The notes under the pieces are model-generated. The model ran no database searches, was not told where the DNA came from, and saw only the letters and a program-made list of their open reading frames with translations. A DNA stretch of 60,062 bases from Clostridia bacterium. Lineage in GTDB: Bacteria > Bacillota > Clostridia > Oscillospirales > CAG-272. A program made the translations under genes and the position numbers. Of this stretch, positions 16,705 to 27,008 are shown piece by piece. Position 1 is the first letter of the stretch, and every line of letters starts with the position of its first letter. Where the stretch lies: the NCBI GenBank assembly GCA_017466685.1, contig JAFTTS010000103.1:1-60062 (forward strand). The letters run 5' to 3'.

Positions 16705-18543
16705 ATGGTTGCAGAATGGCAGCGTCCCGTGACAACAAGACGTTATATACATCCTCCGAAGGCTGAGAGAATGTTCACCCTTTGGAAAGAGGGAAAGATC
16801 GTTTTCGGCGAAACGACAGAGCCGATTACAGCACGTTACGAGGAGATAATTTCACGCGGTATATGGTTTACCGACGGTGACGGAAATTCATCCGATTTTC
16901 GTACATCGGAAAATATTCTGCGAGAGGACGGCATTCCGGTTCACGGGCTTAAAAATAAACTCGGAGCGTTGGACTTTGAAATTGAATGTTTTTCAAGCTT
17001 TGAGCGATGTCCGACCTGCTACATAAAGGTAAATGTAAAAAATACTTCCGCAGATTCGCAGAAGTTCGGTTTCCTTATTCGCACGGGAAAAGAGGAAACG
17101 CTTATCCTCGATGCACCGGACGTTTATGCGCCGTATAATCCCGATGTTGCCGACTGGAAAGCACTGCCGTCAACTTTCAGCTATGACGGAGAGATTTTCC
17201 GTGACGGTGAATATTATTTGAGCGCACCCGGTTTCGATTATGATGCCGAAAAGGGAATTGCTTCGGTAACGCTTGCGCCCGACGAAGAAAAGACTTTCAT
17301 TTTTGCTCTCGGTAAGGGTGACGTGACCGATTTTGATTATGCAGCGGAAATGGAAAAGACTGTTGCCGCTTGGCTTCTTGAGCTTGCAAAGATCACAAAG
17401 CTTCCCGAGCGCATAAAGTCAAATCCCGAGCTTTTAAAAACGGTACAGCATCTTACGGTACAGATGCTCCAGTGCTTCAGTATGGCAATAGGAAGCGATA
17501 ATCTTTATCCACGTCAGGGTGGACTTCAGCGCCGTATCTGGACGGGTGAAGCTTGGATGATGATCGAGGCGATGTGCCGGATCGGTGATTTCAGCGATTA
17601 TCTTGATCCCGTAATGGAGCTTTATTTTAACGAATTTCAGACGGAAAGCGGTGAAATGGTACCTTTCGGTATCAGTTGGGCGATGGCAACCGCGACGGTG
17701 CTTTTCACATATGCAAAATATGCGATGAGTGCAGGTAAGGCTACATGGGACAAGTACAGTGAAAGAGCTTTCAAGGCTTCCGAGTGGATTCGAAATACTC
17801 GCGTTAAGGAAGATTATCGGGACGAGAAGGGTTGTCTCATTCTGAAAGGACTGCTTCCTCCGCTTCGTTCATGTGACGACGAGCTTGTGTTCCAGGGGTG
17901 GACTGTGACCGATGCAAGTAATCTTTTTGGACTTGAAGCATACGTCGAGGCGGCTGAATATTTCGGCGATCCCCATGCGGCAGAGATTCGTGAGGGATAT
18001 GAAGATTACCTTAAATCCGTTCGCGGATATTGGGATGAGCTTGTCAGAAAATCGGGTGACAACGATGAAATTGATGTGCCGTATGCACTGACTATTCCAA
18101 ATGAGGAGCTTCATGAAAAGTTCTTTTTCAGAGTTTCGGGCGGAAGGATCGTTCATGCGGTTAATGCAGACCGTAAGGATGCCGAGCGAGTTCTGAATCA
18201 ATATAAGAGCTGCGGACGTTCAAAGGGCGGTCTTTACGGCAGAATGAAGGACATACGACGTGACGTTTCGGTTGGTTCGGGTGCATACAACCTTGACGAA
18301 AACGGCAAATGTGTCGTATGGTATGTTTGCAGTGATGAATATATGTGGTTCAAGACGTTTATGCGTTGGGGAGACCGTGAGCGTGCCGAGGAGATCATCC
18401 GCGATAACTTTAAATATGCGATGACGGATGAATATTATATGCTTGAGCGTTACAACCAGTGTGATCCTTACTTCGCACCGTGGATGCCGAATGCTTCCGC
18501 TAACGGAAGAACCGTTAATATGCTGCTTGATTTTTACGAATAA
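16705..18543 (+). CDS. Six-hairpin glycosidase-like protein
   Basis: A 612-aa cytoplasmic protein with an N-terminal beta-sandwich-like half and, from about residue 230, a helical (alpha/alpha)6-type half. Tryptophan- and acid-rich segments such as RRIWTGEAWMMIEAMCRIG and GWTVTDASNLFGLEAYVEA resemble glycoside hydrolases of the six-hairpin superfamily (GH15/GH63/GH78-like). No signal peptide, so an intracellular substrate is likely. I chose 16705 because AGGAG sits 9 bases before it; an in-frame ATG at 16669 lacks a site. A TATAAT-containing promoter lies near 16649. Substrate unknown; catalytic residues cannot be assigned safely. Confidence 0.7.
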   Translation: MVAEWQRPVTTRRYIHPPKAERMFTLWKEGKIVFGETTEPITARYEEIISRGIWFTDGDGNSSDFRTSENILREDGIPVHGLKNKLGALDFEIECFSSFERCPTCYIKVNVKNTSADSQKFGFLIRTGKEETLILDAPDVYAPYNPDVADWKALPSTFSYDGEIFRDGEYYLSAPGFDYDAEKGIASVTLAPDEEKTFIFALGKGDVTDFDYAAEMEKTVAAWLLELAKITKLPERIKSNPELLKTVQHLTVQMLQCFSMAIGSDNLYPRQGGLQRRIWTGEAWMMIEAMCRIGDFSDYLDPVMELYFNEFQTESGEMVPFGISWAMATATVLFTYAKYAMSAGKATWDKYSERAFKASEWIRNTRVKEDYRDEKGCLILKGLLPPLRSCDDELVFQGWTVTDASNLFGLEAYVEAAEYFGDPHAAEIREGYEDYLKSVRGYWDELVRKSGDNDEIDVPYALTIPNEELHEKFFFRVSGGRIVHAVNADRKDAERVLNQYKSCGRSKGGLYGRMKDIRRDVSVGSGAYNLDENGKCVVWYVCSDEYMWFKTFMRWGDRERAEEIIRDNFKYAMTDEYYMLERYNQCDPYFAPWMPNASANGRTVNMLLDFYE

Positions 18544-18545
18544 AA

Positions 18546-18582
18546 AACGAATCCGTCTCTCGAAAAAAGAGGCGGATTTTTC
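18546..18582 (+). terminator. Terminator after the glycosidase-like gene
   Basis: Hairpin AATCCGTCTCT/AGAGGCGGATT followed by a T run, starting 3 bases after the stop codon. Confidence 0.8.
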
Positions 18583-18640
18583 GTCGGCATATTAGAGCTC
18601 ATCGCTAACTTTTTGCGGTAAATGAAAAAATGAAGCACTT

Positions 18641-19076
18641 GAGCCGCCGATGCAACTGGCGGCGGACGAACGGTTGCAGTGTCAAAGCGAATTGTGAGCT
18701 TGCGAACTGAGCGCAAATCGAGCGTCCGCAAGGAAGGGTGGGAGAGCTCGAGAGGGGTGGAAACCTACGCAGTTGGTGTCCATCCCTCTCGAATGATACG
18801 AAGCTTGAAGTAGCATACTTTGACGAAGCATTTCTTCGACATGGGTATAAAAGTTACTTTTATCCGGATAACGAAAGTATATTGGAATTTTTTAGATTGC
18901 CGATCATTTTGCGCGTAATTCGAGGGACATAGGAACCAGCTCGCCGCAGTTTCCTATTCCCCTCGAGCTCCCCTTTGCACCTCCTTGGCTGGCGCTCGAT
19001 TCGCGCTCAGTCGCTAACGCTCCAATTCGCTTTGACACTGTAACCGTTCGTCCGCCGCCAGCTACGACGGCGGCTC
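18641..19076. repeat. Large imperfect palindromic non-coding repeat
   Basis: Two arms of roughly 140 bases are inverted copies of each other. The outer ends read GAGCCGCCG and CGGCGGCTC, followed inward by GGCGGCGGACGAACGGTT, CAGTGTCAAAGCGAATT, GAGCTCGAG and related blocks. About 150 bases of unrelated AT-richer sequence lie between the arms. A diverged copy of one arm recurs at 46870-46990. No convincing gene is present in 18583-19171; the 64-codon frame at 18738-18932 depends on arm sequence. Either a non-autonomous mobile repeat or a large structured intergenic element. Confidence 0.7.
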
Positions 19077-19171
19077 AGGTTCAACTTTTTTTGTTTGCGG
19101 CGAGGTGAGCGATAAACTTGGATTTGGGGCACACGTCATTGTTTGCAAAAACAAAAAAGCACGCCATTTAC

Positions 19172-19194
19172 GCTACTTCTCATAAGGATGTTTT
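19172..19194 (+). repeat. 23-bp motif, left copy (inverted at 32696-32718)
   Basis: GCTACTTCTCATAAGGATGT plus TTT occurs here on the plus strand and exactly once more at the far side of the mobile element on the minus strand. Here it is the loop of a hairpin with arms TACGCTA/TAGCGTA. Weaker similarity (AAAA-GCACG) extends about 18 bases outward at both copies. It may mark the element ends or be a host repeat tied to tRNA terminators. Confidence 0.6.
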
Positions 19195-19218
19195 AGCGTA
19201 AGGCGGTGTCTTGGAGTG

Positions 19219-19247
19219 GGACGGACAGTTTAGGCTGTCCGTCCTTT
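19219..19247. terminator. Hairpin between repeat and recombinase 3' end
   Basis: Perfect 10-bp arms GGACGGACAG/CTGTCCGTCC around a 6-base loop, 5 bases beyond the recombinase stop codon. Probably ends recombinase transcription, or is part of the element terminus; only a short T run is present, and on the plus side. Confidence 0.5.
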
Positions 19248-19251
19248 CCTG

Positions 19252-20895
<1,644 letters not shown>

Positions 20896-21005
20896 TTACC
20901 TCCTTTGTCATGTCAAACCGATTGAGAGTGCGTGGCGCAGTTATAGATTCTGCGCCATCAGGATACTCCCAATCGGTTTCAATGTCCAGCGAGAATCGGG
21001 AGAAG

Positions 21006-21260
21006 TCAAGAAACTTTATCAATTTCTTTTTCCATAAGCCGCTTCAATGCTTCGTCGCTGTCTTTCGTGTCCATATCAAAAATAGAATTGACCTTGTACT
21101 TCATCCCGCCGATCACATACTCGGTGGTGGAAGTCAAGGTCTTTTCTTTCAGATGATTGGTTTGTCTTCTGCGGATGCTTGTGGCAACGTCTTTTTCGTA
21201 ATCGTTTCCGGATGGGATACGATAGTCAACTTCATCTTCATAAACAACTTTTTTCTTCAT
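21006..21260 (-). CDS. Small transposon-associated protein
   Basis: An 84-aa charged protein (N-terminal MKKKVVYEDEVDYRIPSG; mid segment TEYVIGGMKYKVNSIFD). Proteins of this type commonly lie between recombinase and relaxase in TnpX-type mobilizable elements; function unknown. AGGAATTG-type ribosome site upstream; 16 bases separate it from the relaxase gene. Confidence 0.65.
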   Translation of the reverse strand: MKKKVVYEDEVDYRIPSGNDYEKDVATSIRRRQTNHLKEKTLTSTTEYVIGGMKYKVNSIFDMDTKDSDEALKRLMEKEIDKVS

Positions 21261-21276
21261 TCAATTCCTCCATTCA

Positions 21277-22263
21277 TTACATATACATTCCCAAGCCGTT
21301 TGCCTGCTCGTACTCTTCTTGCGTGCAGTAGCAGACGAATGCCTGAGGGGATATCTTGCGCCCGAGTATTTCTTCGAGACGCTCTTTTTCTTGCCAATCC
21401 ATTTCGGTAAGCTGTCTTGGGGTGTAGGTTTCTCTCGGCGGTGCGACTGAGAGAACGTCACCAAGCATACGGATTAGTCCTGTGGTTACCGTCATATTCA
21501 TATCGGCATCGTGTTCGGGTGTTTTGTAGCTTCGGTACGTTTCCGCCATCGCTCCGTTACATCCACCCATAGCAAAGTACAGCTCGATGTTGGATTTGAG
21601 AAACCTCTCGTCGAAAAGCTTGTTGTCACGGCAGGTGTAACCTTCGGGTGTGGTGAAGGTCATATACTTGTAATCCGAATACCACTTGACGCTGTATCCG
21701 TGACGTTCCATACATTCGATGAAGGCCTCAGGTGTGGGACTGCATTCAAGCGCCCAATCAAGAAATGCACACAGACGCTTTTTCCATTTGGGATATCTTC
21801 CGTAGATGCATTTCTCTTCGGTGACCGAGAGACCGCGCTCACGGCACAGCTTGTTGGAGTACTCTTTTACCTTCAGCATATCGTCTCTCGACTGATGAAA
21901 CTTCTTTCCGTTTTCAAAGTTCACCGAATTAAAAACGATGTGATTGTGGATATGCGCTTCGTTGATATGGGTTGACACCACCGCCTGATAACCGCCGAAG
22001 TACATCGCAAGCTCCATTCCAATCTCGTGTGCAAGCTCGGGCGTTACGTTTTCTTCAGGAGCAAAGGACTGTATCACGTGATAGTACTGTCTGCCGTCTG
22101 TTTTGCCGAAGCGCTCTTTTACAAACATGAACTCATCGTGTGCCGATTCGGGTGTGCAGTTGATACCGTCGATCAGATCTCGATCGGTTGCGTCGGGGCG
22201 GGTGCTAGATCGAAAGATATTGTTCATCGGACAGCTCGAGGTAATGAATTTAACGATTGCCAT
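21277..22263 (-). CDS. Relaxase, MobA/VirD2 family
   Basis: A 328-aa DNA-nicking transfer protein. The metal-binding histidine cluster HINEAHIHNHIVFN (His99, His104, His106, His108) identifies the relaxase domain; YYHVIQSF near residue 60 is also typical. It nicks the element's transfer origin so a helper system can export one strand. It is shorter than many family members but ends cleanly. Its first 40 bases overlap the end of the mobC-like gene, the usual MobC-MobA pairing. Confidence 0.92.
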   Translation of the reverse strand: MAIVKFITSSCPMNNIFRSSTRPDATDRDLIDGINCTPESAHDEFMFVKERFGKTDGRQYYHVIQSFAPEENVTPELAHEIGMELAMYFGGYQAVVSTHINEAHIHNHIVFNSVNFENGKKFHQSRDDMLKVKEYSNKLCRERGLSVTEEKCIYGRYPKWKKRLCAFLDWALECSPTPEAFIECMERHGYSVKWYSDYKYMTFTTPEGYTCRDNKLFDERFLKSNIELYFAMGGCNGAMAETYRSYKTPEHDADMNMTVTTGLIRMLGDVLSVAPPRETYTPRQLTEMDWQEKERLEEILGRKISPQAFVCYCTQEEYEQANGLGMYM

Positions 22264-22541
22264 ATCTTTTTCAGCTCCTCTCTTGTTTCGTTCAGGTTTA
22301 CGGCGGAGATCATTCCTGCGTTAACTGCGCGAGTGATCTGATTGAGGTTGTTACCGATACGCCGAAGCTCATCGGCAAGTTCGTCCACGCCGTTGATAAT
22401 CACAATGGGTTTATCCAGCGCAACGTCACGGAGATAACGGCTGACGGTTCGGTAGGAAGAGAGCGCTTTGTATTCGATCTGCTCTCTTTCCTCTGGCGAG
22501 ACTCTCGTTCTGAGTATCTCTGTTTTTATTTCTTTCTTCAT
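22224..22541 (-). CDS. MobC-like relaxosome protein
   Basis: A 105-aa protein with an N-terminal ribbon-helix-helix region (RVSPEEREQIEYKAL) and the MobC signature region LRRIGNNLNQITRAVN. It should bind the transfer origin and help the relaxase open the strands. The start at 22541 is supported by AAGGAGATG nine bases upstream; the frame could be extended to 22583 but without a site. Confidence 0.9.
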   Translation of the reverse strand: MKKEIKTEILRTRVSPEEREQIEYKALSSYRTVSRYLRDVALDKPIVIINGVDELADELRRIGNNLNQITRAVNAGMISAVNLNETREELKKIWQSLNSLPRAVR

Positions 22542-22663
22542 AAAATTACATCTCCTTTTTTGTTTTTGTAGGGGTATGGGCATAGCCCGATGCCTTTGCC
22601 GGCTTGTCGTGGCACAAAGGCGAAACTCGCAATAAATGCCGACTGCATTAAAATGCTGTCGGC

Positions 22664-23746
22664 TTACCGAATGCCGGAACCGTCAGTGACGCAAGGAACG
22701 CAAGGGTCGCAAGATTTGGCACTGCCGTTTTCTGCGTCACTTACGGCACTTGCGTCACTAAACGGAGGAACGAATCTGACTTCGAGGATACGTTCACCGT
22801 TACTGCGGTGGCTGAGGAAGTACACACCGTGTTCTTCAAGCGTATATCTCCATTTGTTCATCTGCTGCTTCAACGCCTTTGCAGATATCTGTTCTCCCGA
22901 GAAGGAACAATACCGTTCCGCAAACTCTGTGTTGCTTCCGGTGAACGAATCAATACCCTGAACAAAAGAAATCAGCTTGTCCATCTCGCTTGGAAGAAGC
23001 AATCTTGGATCATCAAGACTGTCCGAGACAAGCTCCCACGTGTGCGTGTCTTTTGAGAAACGGATTTCAAGTTCACGGTATTCAATATCCCGTCCCGTTG
23101 CAACAAGTGTGGCGTTGTCCTGACTGCGCTTGCTTTTGTCAAGCACGAACACCGCATCCACCGCACCGCTGATTCCCGTTGTGCCTGACAGCTTGTTCAG
23201 CGGATCGCTGTCGCCTTGCTTGCGGAGATGGTGCACAAGCAGTAACGTGATGTTCAGCTCATCGGCAAGTGCTTTCAGCTTACGAAGCTCGTCGTAGTCG
23301 TTGGCGTATGAGGTGTCCGCGCTGTAACTTCGTATCATCTGAAAGGTATCGATGGCAACGAATACGGTATCGGGATGCTCTTTCACAAAGGAACGAACAT
23401 CATCGCATAAACCTTCAGCAAGCGTATGCGCCGTCGTTGCAAAGTACACCTCCTTCGGAACATCATCTGTGATGCAGTTCAGCCGTTCCTGCACACGGCG
23501 GAGCGTATCCTCGAGGCAGAGATACAACACCGTTCCCTTGTGCGTTTGCAGATTCCAAATAGGCTCTCCCTTTGCGATCCTCACGCACAGGTCAAGCACG
23601 AGCCACGATTTCCCGATCTTCGGTGCACCGCCGAGAATGCTTATCCCCTGCGGCAGCAGAGTGTCGACACAAAACTTGGTCGGGACAAGTCTCATGTCCA
23701 TGAGTGTTTCGCCGTCTATCACGGCGAGCTTGGTTTTGTCTTTCAT
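22664..23746 (-). CDS. RepA-like AAA ATPase
   Basis: A 360-aa P-loop ATPase of the RepA/RegA hexameric helicase type: Walker A GGAPKIGKS (about residues 39-47), Walker B VFVAIDTFQM, and LLLVHHLRKQGDSDPLNKLSG. Homologues act in plasmid or element replication and are common in mobilizable elements. The start at 23746 is set by GGAGTC just upstream; a longer frame to 23869 would add a spurious hydrophobic stretch. The 497 bases between this start and 24244 hold two hairpins and no convincing gene (a 70-codon frame at 23811-24023 has no good start). Confidence 0.85.
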   Translation of the reverse strand: MKDKTKLAVIDGETLMDMRLVPTKFCVDTLLPQGISILGGAPKIGKSWLVLDLCVRIAKGEPIWNLQTHKGTVLYLCLEDTLRRVQERLNCITDDVPKEVYFATTAHTLAEGLCDDVRSFVKEHPDTVFVAIDTFQMIRSYSADTSYANDYDELRKLKALADELNITLLLVHHLRKQGDSDPLNKLSGTTGISGAVDAVFVLDKSKRSQDNATLVATGRDIEYRELEIRFSKDTHTWELVSDSLDDPRLLLPSEMDKLISFVQGIDSFTGSNTEFAERYCSFSGEQISAKALKQQMNKWRYTLEEHGVYFLSHRSNGERILEVRFVPPFSDASAVSDAENGSAKSCDPCVPCVTDGSGIR

Positions 23747-23801
23747 TGAAGACTCCTTTCCGGGCTTAGCCCAATAAAATAAAAATATAAAACTGCAACA
23801 G

Positions 23802-23830
23802 AAAAAGCCCTCACCCAAAAAGGTGAGAGC
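23802..23830 (-). terminator. Terminator-like hairpin upstream of the RepA-like gene
   Basis: On the minus strand, CTCACC/GGTGAG arms followed by GGCTTTTTC. It would stop minus-strand transcription arriving from the right, separating the RepA-mob-recombinase group from the cargo. Confidence 0.6.
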
Positions 23831-24195
23831 TATTACACATTGCAGTGCGATCTCGGCTTTGTAAAACAAATAAGAGAAAGTTTATCTGTTCCTCTGACTT
23901 GATCGCATCCTGTTTATCCGCTGTCGTTCCTGTGCTCGTTTTTGACCACGTTATCTTATTCATCTTGCTTCGCTTGCCGAGTCCCTTTGGAATGCACGCA
24001 GGTACATCTTTCTCTCTCAGCACAGATATGACTATCTGCTGTTATGGCAAAACCGTTTGATAGTATCACAGCGGCAGGTATTCAATTGTGCGAAGTTTCG
24101 ACACCTCGCAAGGGAGTTACTATTTTTCCCTCTACTATATACCCGACATTAGAACGCCCAAAATGTTCCTGATAGAAAAAATATTTTTGAAAAAT

Positions 24196-24230
24196 AAAAA
24201 TCCCTTTGAAGTTTTTACGCTTCAAAGGGA
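24196..24230 (-). terminator. Terminator of the two-gene cargo unit
   Basis: On the minus strand, 10-bp arms CCCTTTGAAG/CTTCAAAGGG followed by ATTTTTATTTTTC, starting about 14 bases after the stop codon of the 24244-25038 gene. A strong intrinsic terminator. Confidence 0.85.
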
Positions 24231-24243
24231 GGAACTATATGCT

Positions 24244-25038
24244 TTATTCGGTTTTTATCACTTTGTCATCAAAAAATGTAATTAGTCCTATCGGAGCATT
24301 TGAACCTGATGCTGATTTTAAAAGTCTTGGAGAAGCAACGATCTCATTTAATCTTTGTTTAGCGGTCTTATCACATTGTCTAATCATTTTATTGCACCAT
24401 TCGTCAGAAACATCTGCCGTGGCATATATAAATGAATAATTTTCTGGCAAGTACCATTGTCCAAAAACGGGAAGCATTCGGTTGTTGAATTCTTCAAGCT
24501 TCCCTAATTCAGAGTCGATCACAATGCCGACCTTCTTCGTTGCGGGTATTATTTCCTGTATTTTTTTAATTGATTCCATCCAAGTAACAGTTTCGATTTT
24601 CATTTCCACCGGATGGTACCAATCGATTACCATGAATGGAGTGCAACGCATATTTCTTTCATACTCATTTAAACGTTCTACTTGACCATAGTATATTGCC
24701 GCTGCGGAGCAAAAGAAATCCCCACATTTTTTAGTATGTGTATTTGTATCCATTGCAAAAATGAAATCAAAATTTTCCGCCCATGACCCGACATGATCGG
24801 TAACATAATCAAGACCGGTTGCTTGAGCTACAATATGTTCTCTATTTTTTCCTTCATATGAACGGACTACAGTCTGTTTTCCAAAGTCATAAGGAATGCC
24901 ATCTTTATCTGCTATAATAAGTTGCCCTTTATCATAAGAGATTTGCAGCTTCCAATCTTGTGGTAGTGTTATTTGTTTGCTCCCCTGCACTTTATTTTTT
25001 CTTGGATAGGAAAGTTTTTTTCGTTTCTTTTTAGACAT
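24244..25038 (-). CDS. Unknown cargo protein (264 aa)
   Basis: I do not recognise this protein. It starts with a lysine-rich tail (MSKKKRKKLSYPRKNK) and has acidic residues in a pattern that could suit an RNase H-like fold: DFIFAMDTNTHTK in the middle and KVGIVIDSELGKLEEF about 70 residues later. No signal peptide or membrane segment. It starts 1 base after the stop of the gene at 25040, and AAGGAGG inside the end of that gene is its ribosome site, so the two are translationally coupled. A strong terminator follows. AT-richer than the mob genes. The fold suggestion is tentative. Confidence 0.75.
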   Translation of the reverse strand: MSKKKRKKLSYPRKNKVQGSKQITLPQDWKLQISYDKGQLIIADKDGIPYDFGKQTVVRSYEGKNREHIVAQATGLDYVTDHVGSWAENFDFIFAMDTNTHTKKCGDFFCSAAAIYYGQVERLNEYERNMRCTPFMVIDWYHPVEMKIETVTWMESIKKIQEIIPATKKVGIVIDSELGKLEEFNNRMLPVFGQWYLPENYSFIYATADVSDEWCNKMIRQCDKTAKQRLNEIVASPRLLKSASGSNAPIGLITFFDDKVIKTE

Positions 25039-25039
25039 A

Positions 25040-25960
25040 TTACCTCCTTGTTTTCAAGAACTCAAGGCGTTTTTCTTCTATCTTTCTAAGTCGCTTACCG
25101 ACGGCGCTATGAGTTTTGAAACCGAGAAGCTCGGCAATCTGTTTTTGCGTATATCCGTCTGCTTTCAACTTGAAGATTTTTATATCGGTTTCATCACCGA
25201 GGAAAGTATAGAATTCTTTAATCGTCTCTACCATTTCAAGATGTGCCTGCGGATCTTCTTCGGTGAACTCCGTTGCAGCCTCGGGCGCGGTATGTTCGGT
25301 CTTTTCAATCTGATCCAGCGATTCCATCTCACCGACCCTCGAGCGCGTGTGATCCCGCTGACGTTTGAAATCTATTTTATCGAAATTGGTATTGGCGGTA
25401 TTTGCAAAATCCTCGTGCGCTCCGATCTCTTTCGACACACCCATAATCTCGGGAACGCTTTCAACCTGCATCAGCTTATTCATCATCACGCTGAGGAAGA
25501 GGTCTGCAAACTGATCAAACACAAGGGCCAATTCCTCTTCAGTCAATTCTTCAACCGTTTTGTTATGCGCCTTTGCATACTTTTTGATCTCAGCGGTAAT
25601 GTCCCCTTCTAAGGCAGTCAACATCGAATCTATGATGCACTCGCAAAGAGTTTCATCCGAAAGGATTTCCATCACCGCGCCCGCAACCAGATTTTCGTTT
25701 GCTTCTTCCAGGCAACGCACAGGAGCATTAGAAGTAAAGTTGATAAGAGAACCTTTACCGGTGAGCAGTTTCATCTGCTTGTTCCAAGACGAAAGAAAAT
25801 ACTTTTTCGCTTTGATGTACACTTTGTTCTGTTCTTCGGGAGCTGTCATCGGATCGTATTTGGACACCTGCGTACTGAAATCGTGATCTCCGAAAAATGC
25901 TTTCAGCTCCGCAATGGTAGGTGCACCGTCTTTTTCAAGTAAAGTCATATCTGTTTTCAT
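25040..25960 (-). CDS. Helix-turn-helix protein with sigma region 4-like C-terminus
   Basis: A 306-aa mostly helical protein. The last 60 residues (KIFKLKADGYTQKQIAELLG, then SAVGKRLRKIEEKRLEFL) read like a sigma-70 region 4/LuxR-type helix-turn-helix. The first 200 residues are acidic and unassigned. First gene of a two-gene unit with its own promoter (25990-26018) and the unknown protein 24244-25038 downstream. Probable DNA-binding regulator of that unit or of the element; function otherwise unknown. Confidence 0.75.
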   Translation of the reverse strand: MKTDMTLLEKDGAPTIAELKAFFGDHDFSTQVSKYDPMTAPEEQNKVYIKAKKYFLSSWNKQMKLLTGKGSLINFTSNAPVRCLEEANENLVAGAVMEILSDETLCECIIDSMLTALEGDITAEIKKYAKAHNKTVEELTEEELALVFDQFADLFLSVMMNKLMQVESVPEIMGVSKEIGAHEDFANTANTNFDKIDFKRQRDHTRSRVGEMESLDQIEKTEHTAPEAATEFTEEDPQAHLEMVETIKEFYTFLGDETDIKIFKLKADGYTQKQIAELLGFKTHSAVGKRLRKIEEKRLEFLKTRR

Positions 25961-25989
25961 CGGTTCTCTCCTTTCGCTATGGTGATTAT

Positions 25990-26018
25990 ATTATATCATA
26001 TTTTTACGAATTTTTCAA
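25990..26018 (-). promoter_or_regulatory. Promoter of the two-gene cargo unit
   Basis: Minus strand: TTGAAA, 17 bases, TATAAT, about 30 bases before the start codon at 25960. The stretch TTGAAAAAT...ATATGATATAATAT is strikingly like the promoter of the five-gene cargo operon at 32485-32513. Confidence 0.75.
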
Positions 26019-26079
26019 GGAAGGAACTGTGAACAAAGAGAAGAAGGACTGCGCGCTTTGCACAGCCCCGCGGGTTCTA

Positions 26080-26607
26080 TCAGAAGTGTATACCTTCGCC
26101 TGGTCGATCTTCGCCTTCGCCGACATAATCTTCTACCGGGCGGTCATCGATTTCGGTCGAAGTGTCGTTCTCGAATGGGTTTGGCTGACCACCGATCTGT
26201 AGCTTGTATTCCGCAAGGCTTTGATCGCCCTTATCGATGCATTCCACGGTTTCTTCTTCAGGGTCTACATTAACCTTTTCTTCGGCGATTTCGATGCAGT
26301 CCTCTGTTACGGGTTCTTTCTCCGCAGGTGTTTTTTCTTCAGTGAACACCTTGTTTTCCGTAGGCTCTGTTTCGCTTTCGGTTACCGTTGTTTCTTGGGT
26401 TTCAACGGTGGTTTCCGCTTCGCTTGCTTCGCTCACAAACGCCGTTTCTGCGGTGATTTCGATTTCTTCGGGTACTTGCTCCACCTGTGTTGTTATCGCT
26501 GTCTGTGGCGTTTCTACGGCGGTCACTGGTGGTTGATCTGCACCCTTTTGCGGTGTTGTGAACAGCGTCATAATGAGTGCGAGGATGATAGTGATTAACT
26601 TTTTCAT
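26080..26607 (-). CDS. Secreted Thr/Glu-rich protein of the mobile element
   Basis: A 175-aa protein starting MKKLITIILALIMTLFTTP, a clear N-terminal signal or anchor segment, followed by a low-complexity region very rich in Thr, Glu, Val and Pro that looks extended and wall-spanning. The C-terminal part (GGQPNPFENDTSTEIDDRPV, then EGEDRPGEGIHF) is acidic. The start at 26607 follows AAAGGA; a longer frame to 26739 has no signal peptide. Such small exported proteins recur in Clostridia mobilizable elements; role unknown. Confidence 0.65.
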   Translation of the reverse strand: MKKLITIILALIMTLFTTPQKGADQPPVTAVETPQTAITTQVEQVPEEIEITAETAFVSEASEAETTVETQETTVTESETEPTENKVFTEEKTPAEKEPVTEDCIEIAEEKVNVDPEEETVECIDKGDQSLAEYKLQIGGQPNPFENDTSTEIDDRPVEDYVGEGEDRPGEGIHF

Positions 26608-26735
26608 ATATGTATTTTCCTTTCTGAGCTCGTCTTTGCGCTCAACACAAGAATACTCGTAAAAAACACGAAGTCCAGAGAGAATCGGCACGAAAATGAG
26701 GAATCGCACACATTTTGGTACGATTCCTCTTTGCG

Positions 26736-27008
26736 TCATTCGATTTCCGTGTTCATCACCTCAATGATGATCCTGGCTCCGAGCACGAACCCTCTTTCGA
26801 ACGCCTCACGCTCCGCGATTCCGTACATTTCGTTGGTGCATTCGGTAAACTTCTCGAGGATCTCAAGTTCCTCGTCATTCAGCCGTTTCTTCAGATCTTC
26901 CTCGTGCCGAACAATGTAACCGAGCAGTTCCGAATACTTACTCCCTTTCTTGAAGTCCCTCTCGCACGGGCTGATGTTTCCGTACCATAATTCTTCAATG
27001 ATGTTCAT
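26736..27008 (-). CDS. DUF6809 family protein
   Basis: A 90-aa helical protein. The N-terminal MNIIEELWYGNISPCERDF and the C-terminal EREAFERGFVLGARIIIEV are characteristic of DUF6809, a family frequent on Firmicutes mobile elements. Function unknown. GAGGTG just upstream is the ribosome site and lies inside a short overlapping upstream frame (26995-27111). Confidence 0.8.
   Translation of the reverse strand: MNIIEELWYGNISPCERDFKKGSKYSELLGYIVRHEEDLKKRLNDEELEILEKFTECTNEMYGIAEREAFERGFVLGARIIIEVMNTEIE

Noticed and set aside
18738..18932. 64-codon plus-strand frame inside the large palindrome
   Set aside because: Its first third is made of repeat arm sequence, there is no ribosome site, and no family is recognisable.
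18641..19076. CRISPR array or rRNA fragment
   Set aside because: The repeats are two inverted arms, not regularly spaced direct repeats, and no conserved rRNA segment is present.
23811..24023. 70-codon minus-strand frame upstream of the RepA-like gene
   Set aside because: Starts at a GTG without a ribosome site, runs into a terminator hairpin and shows no domain.
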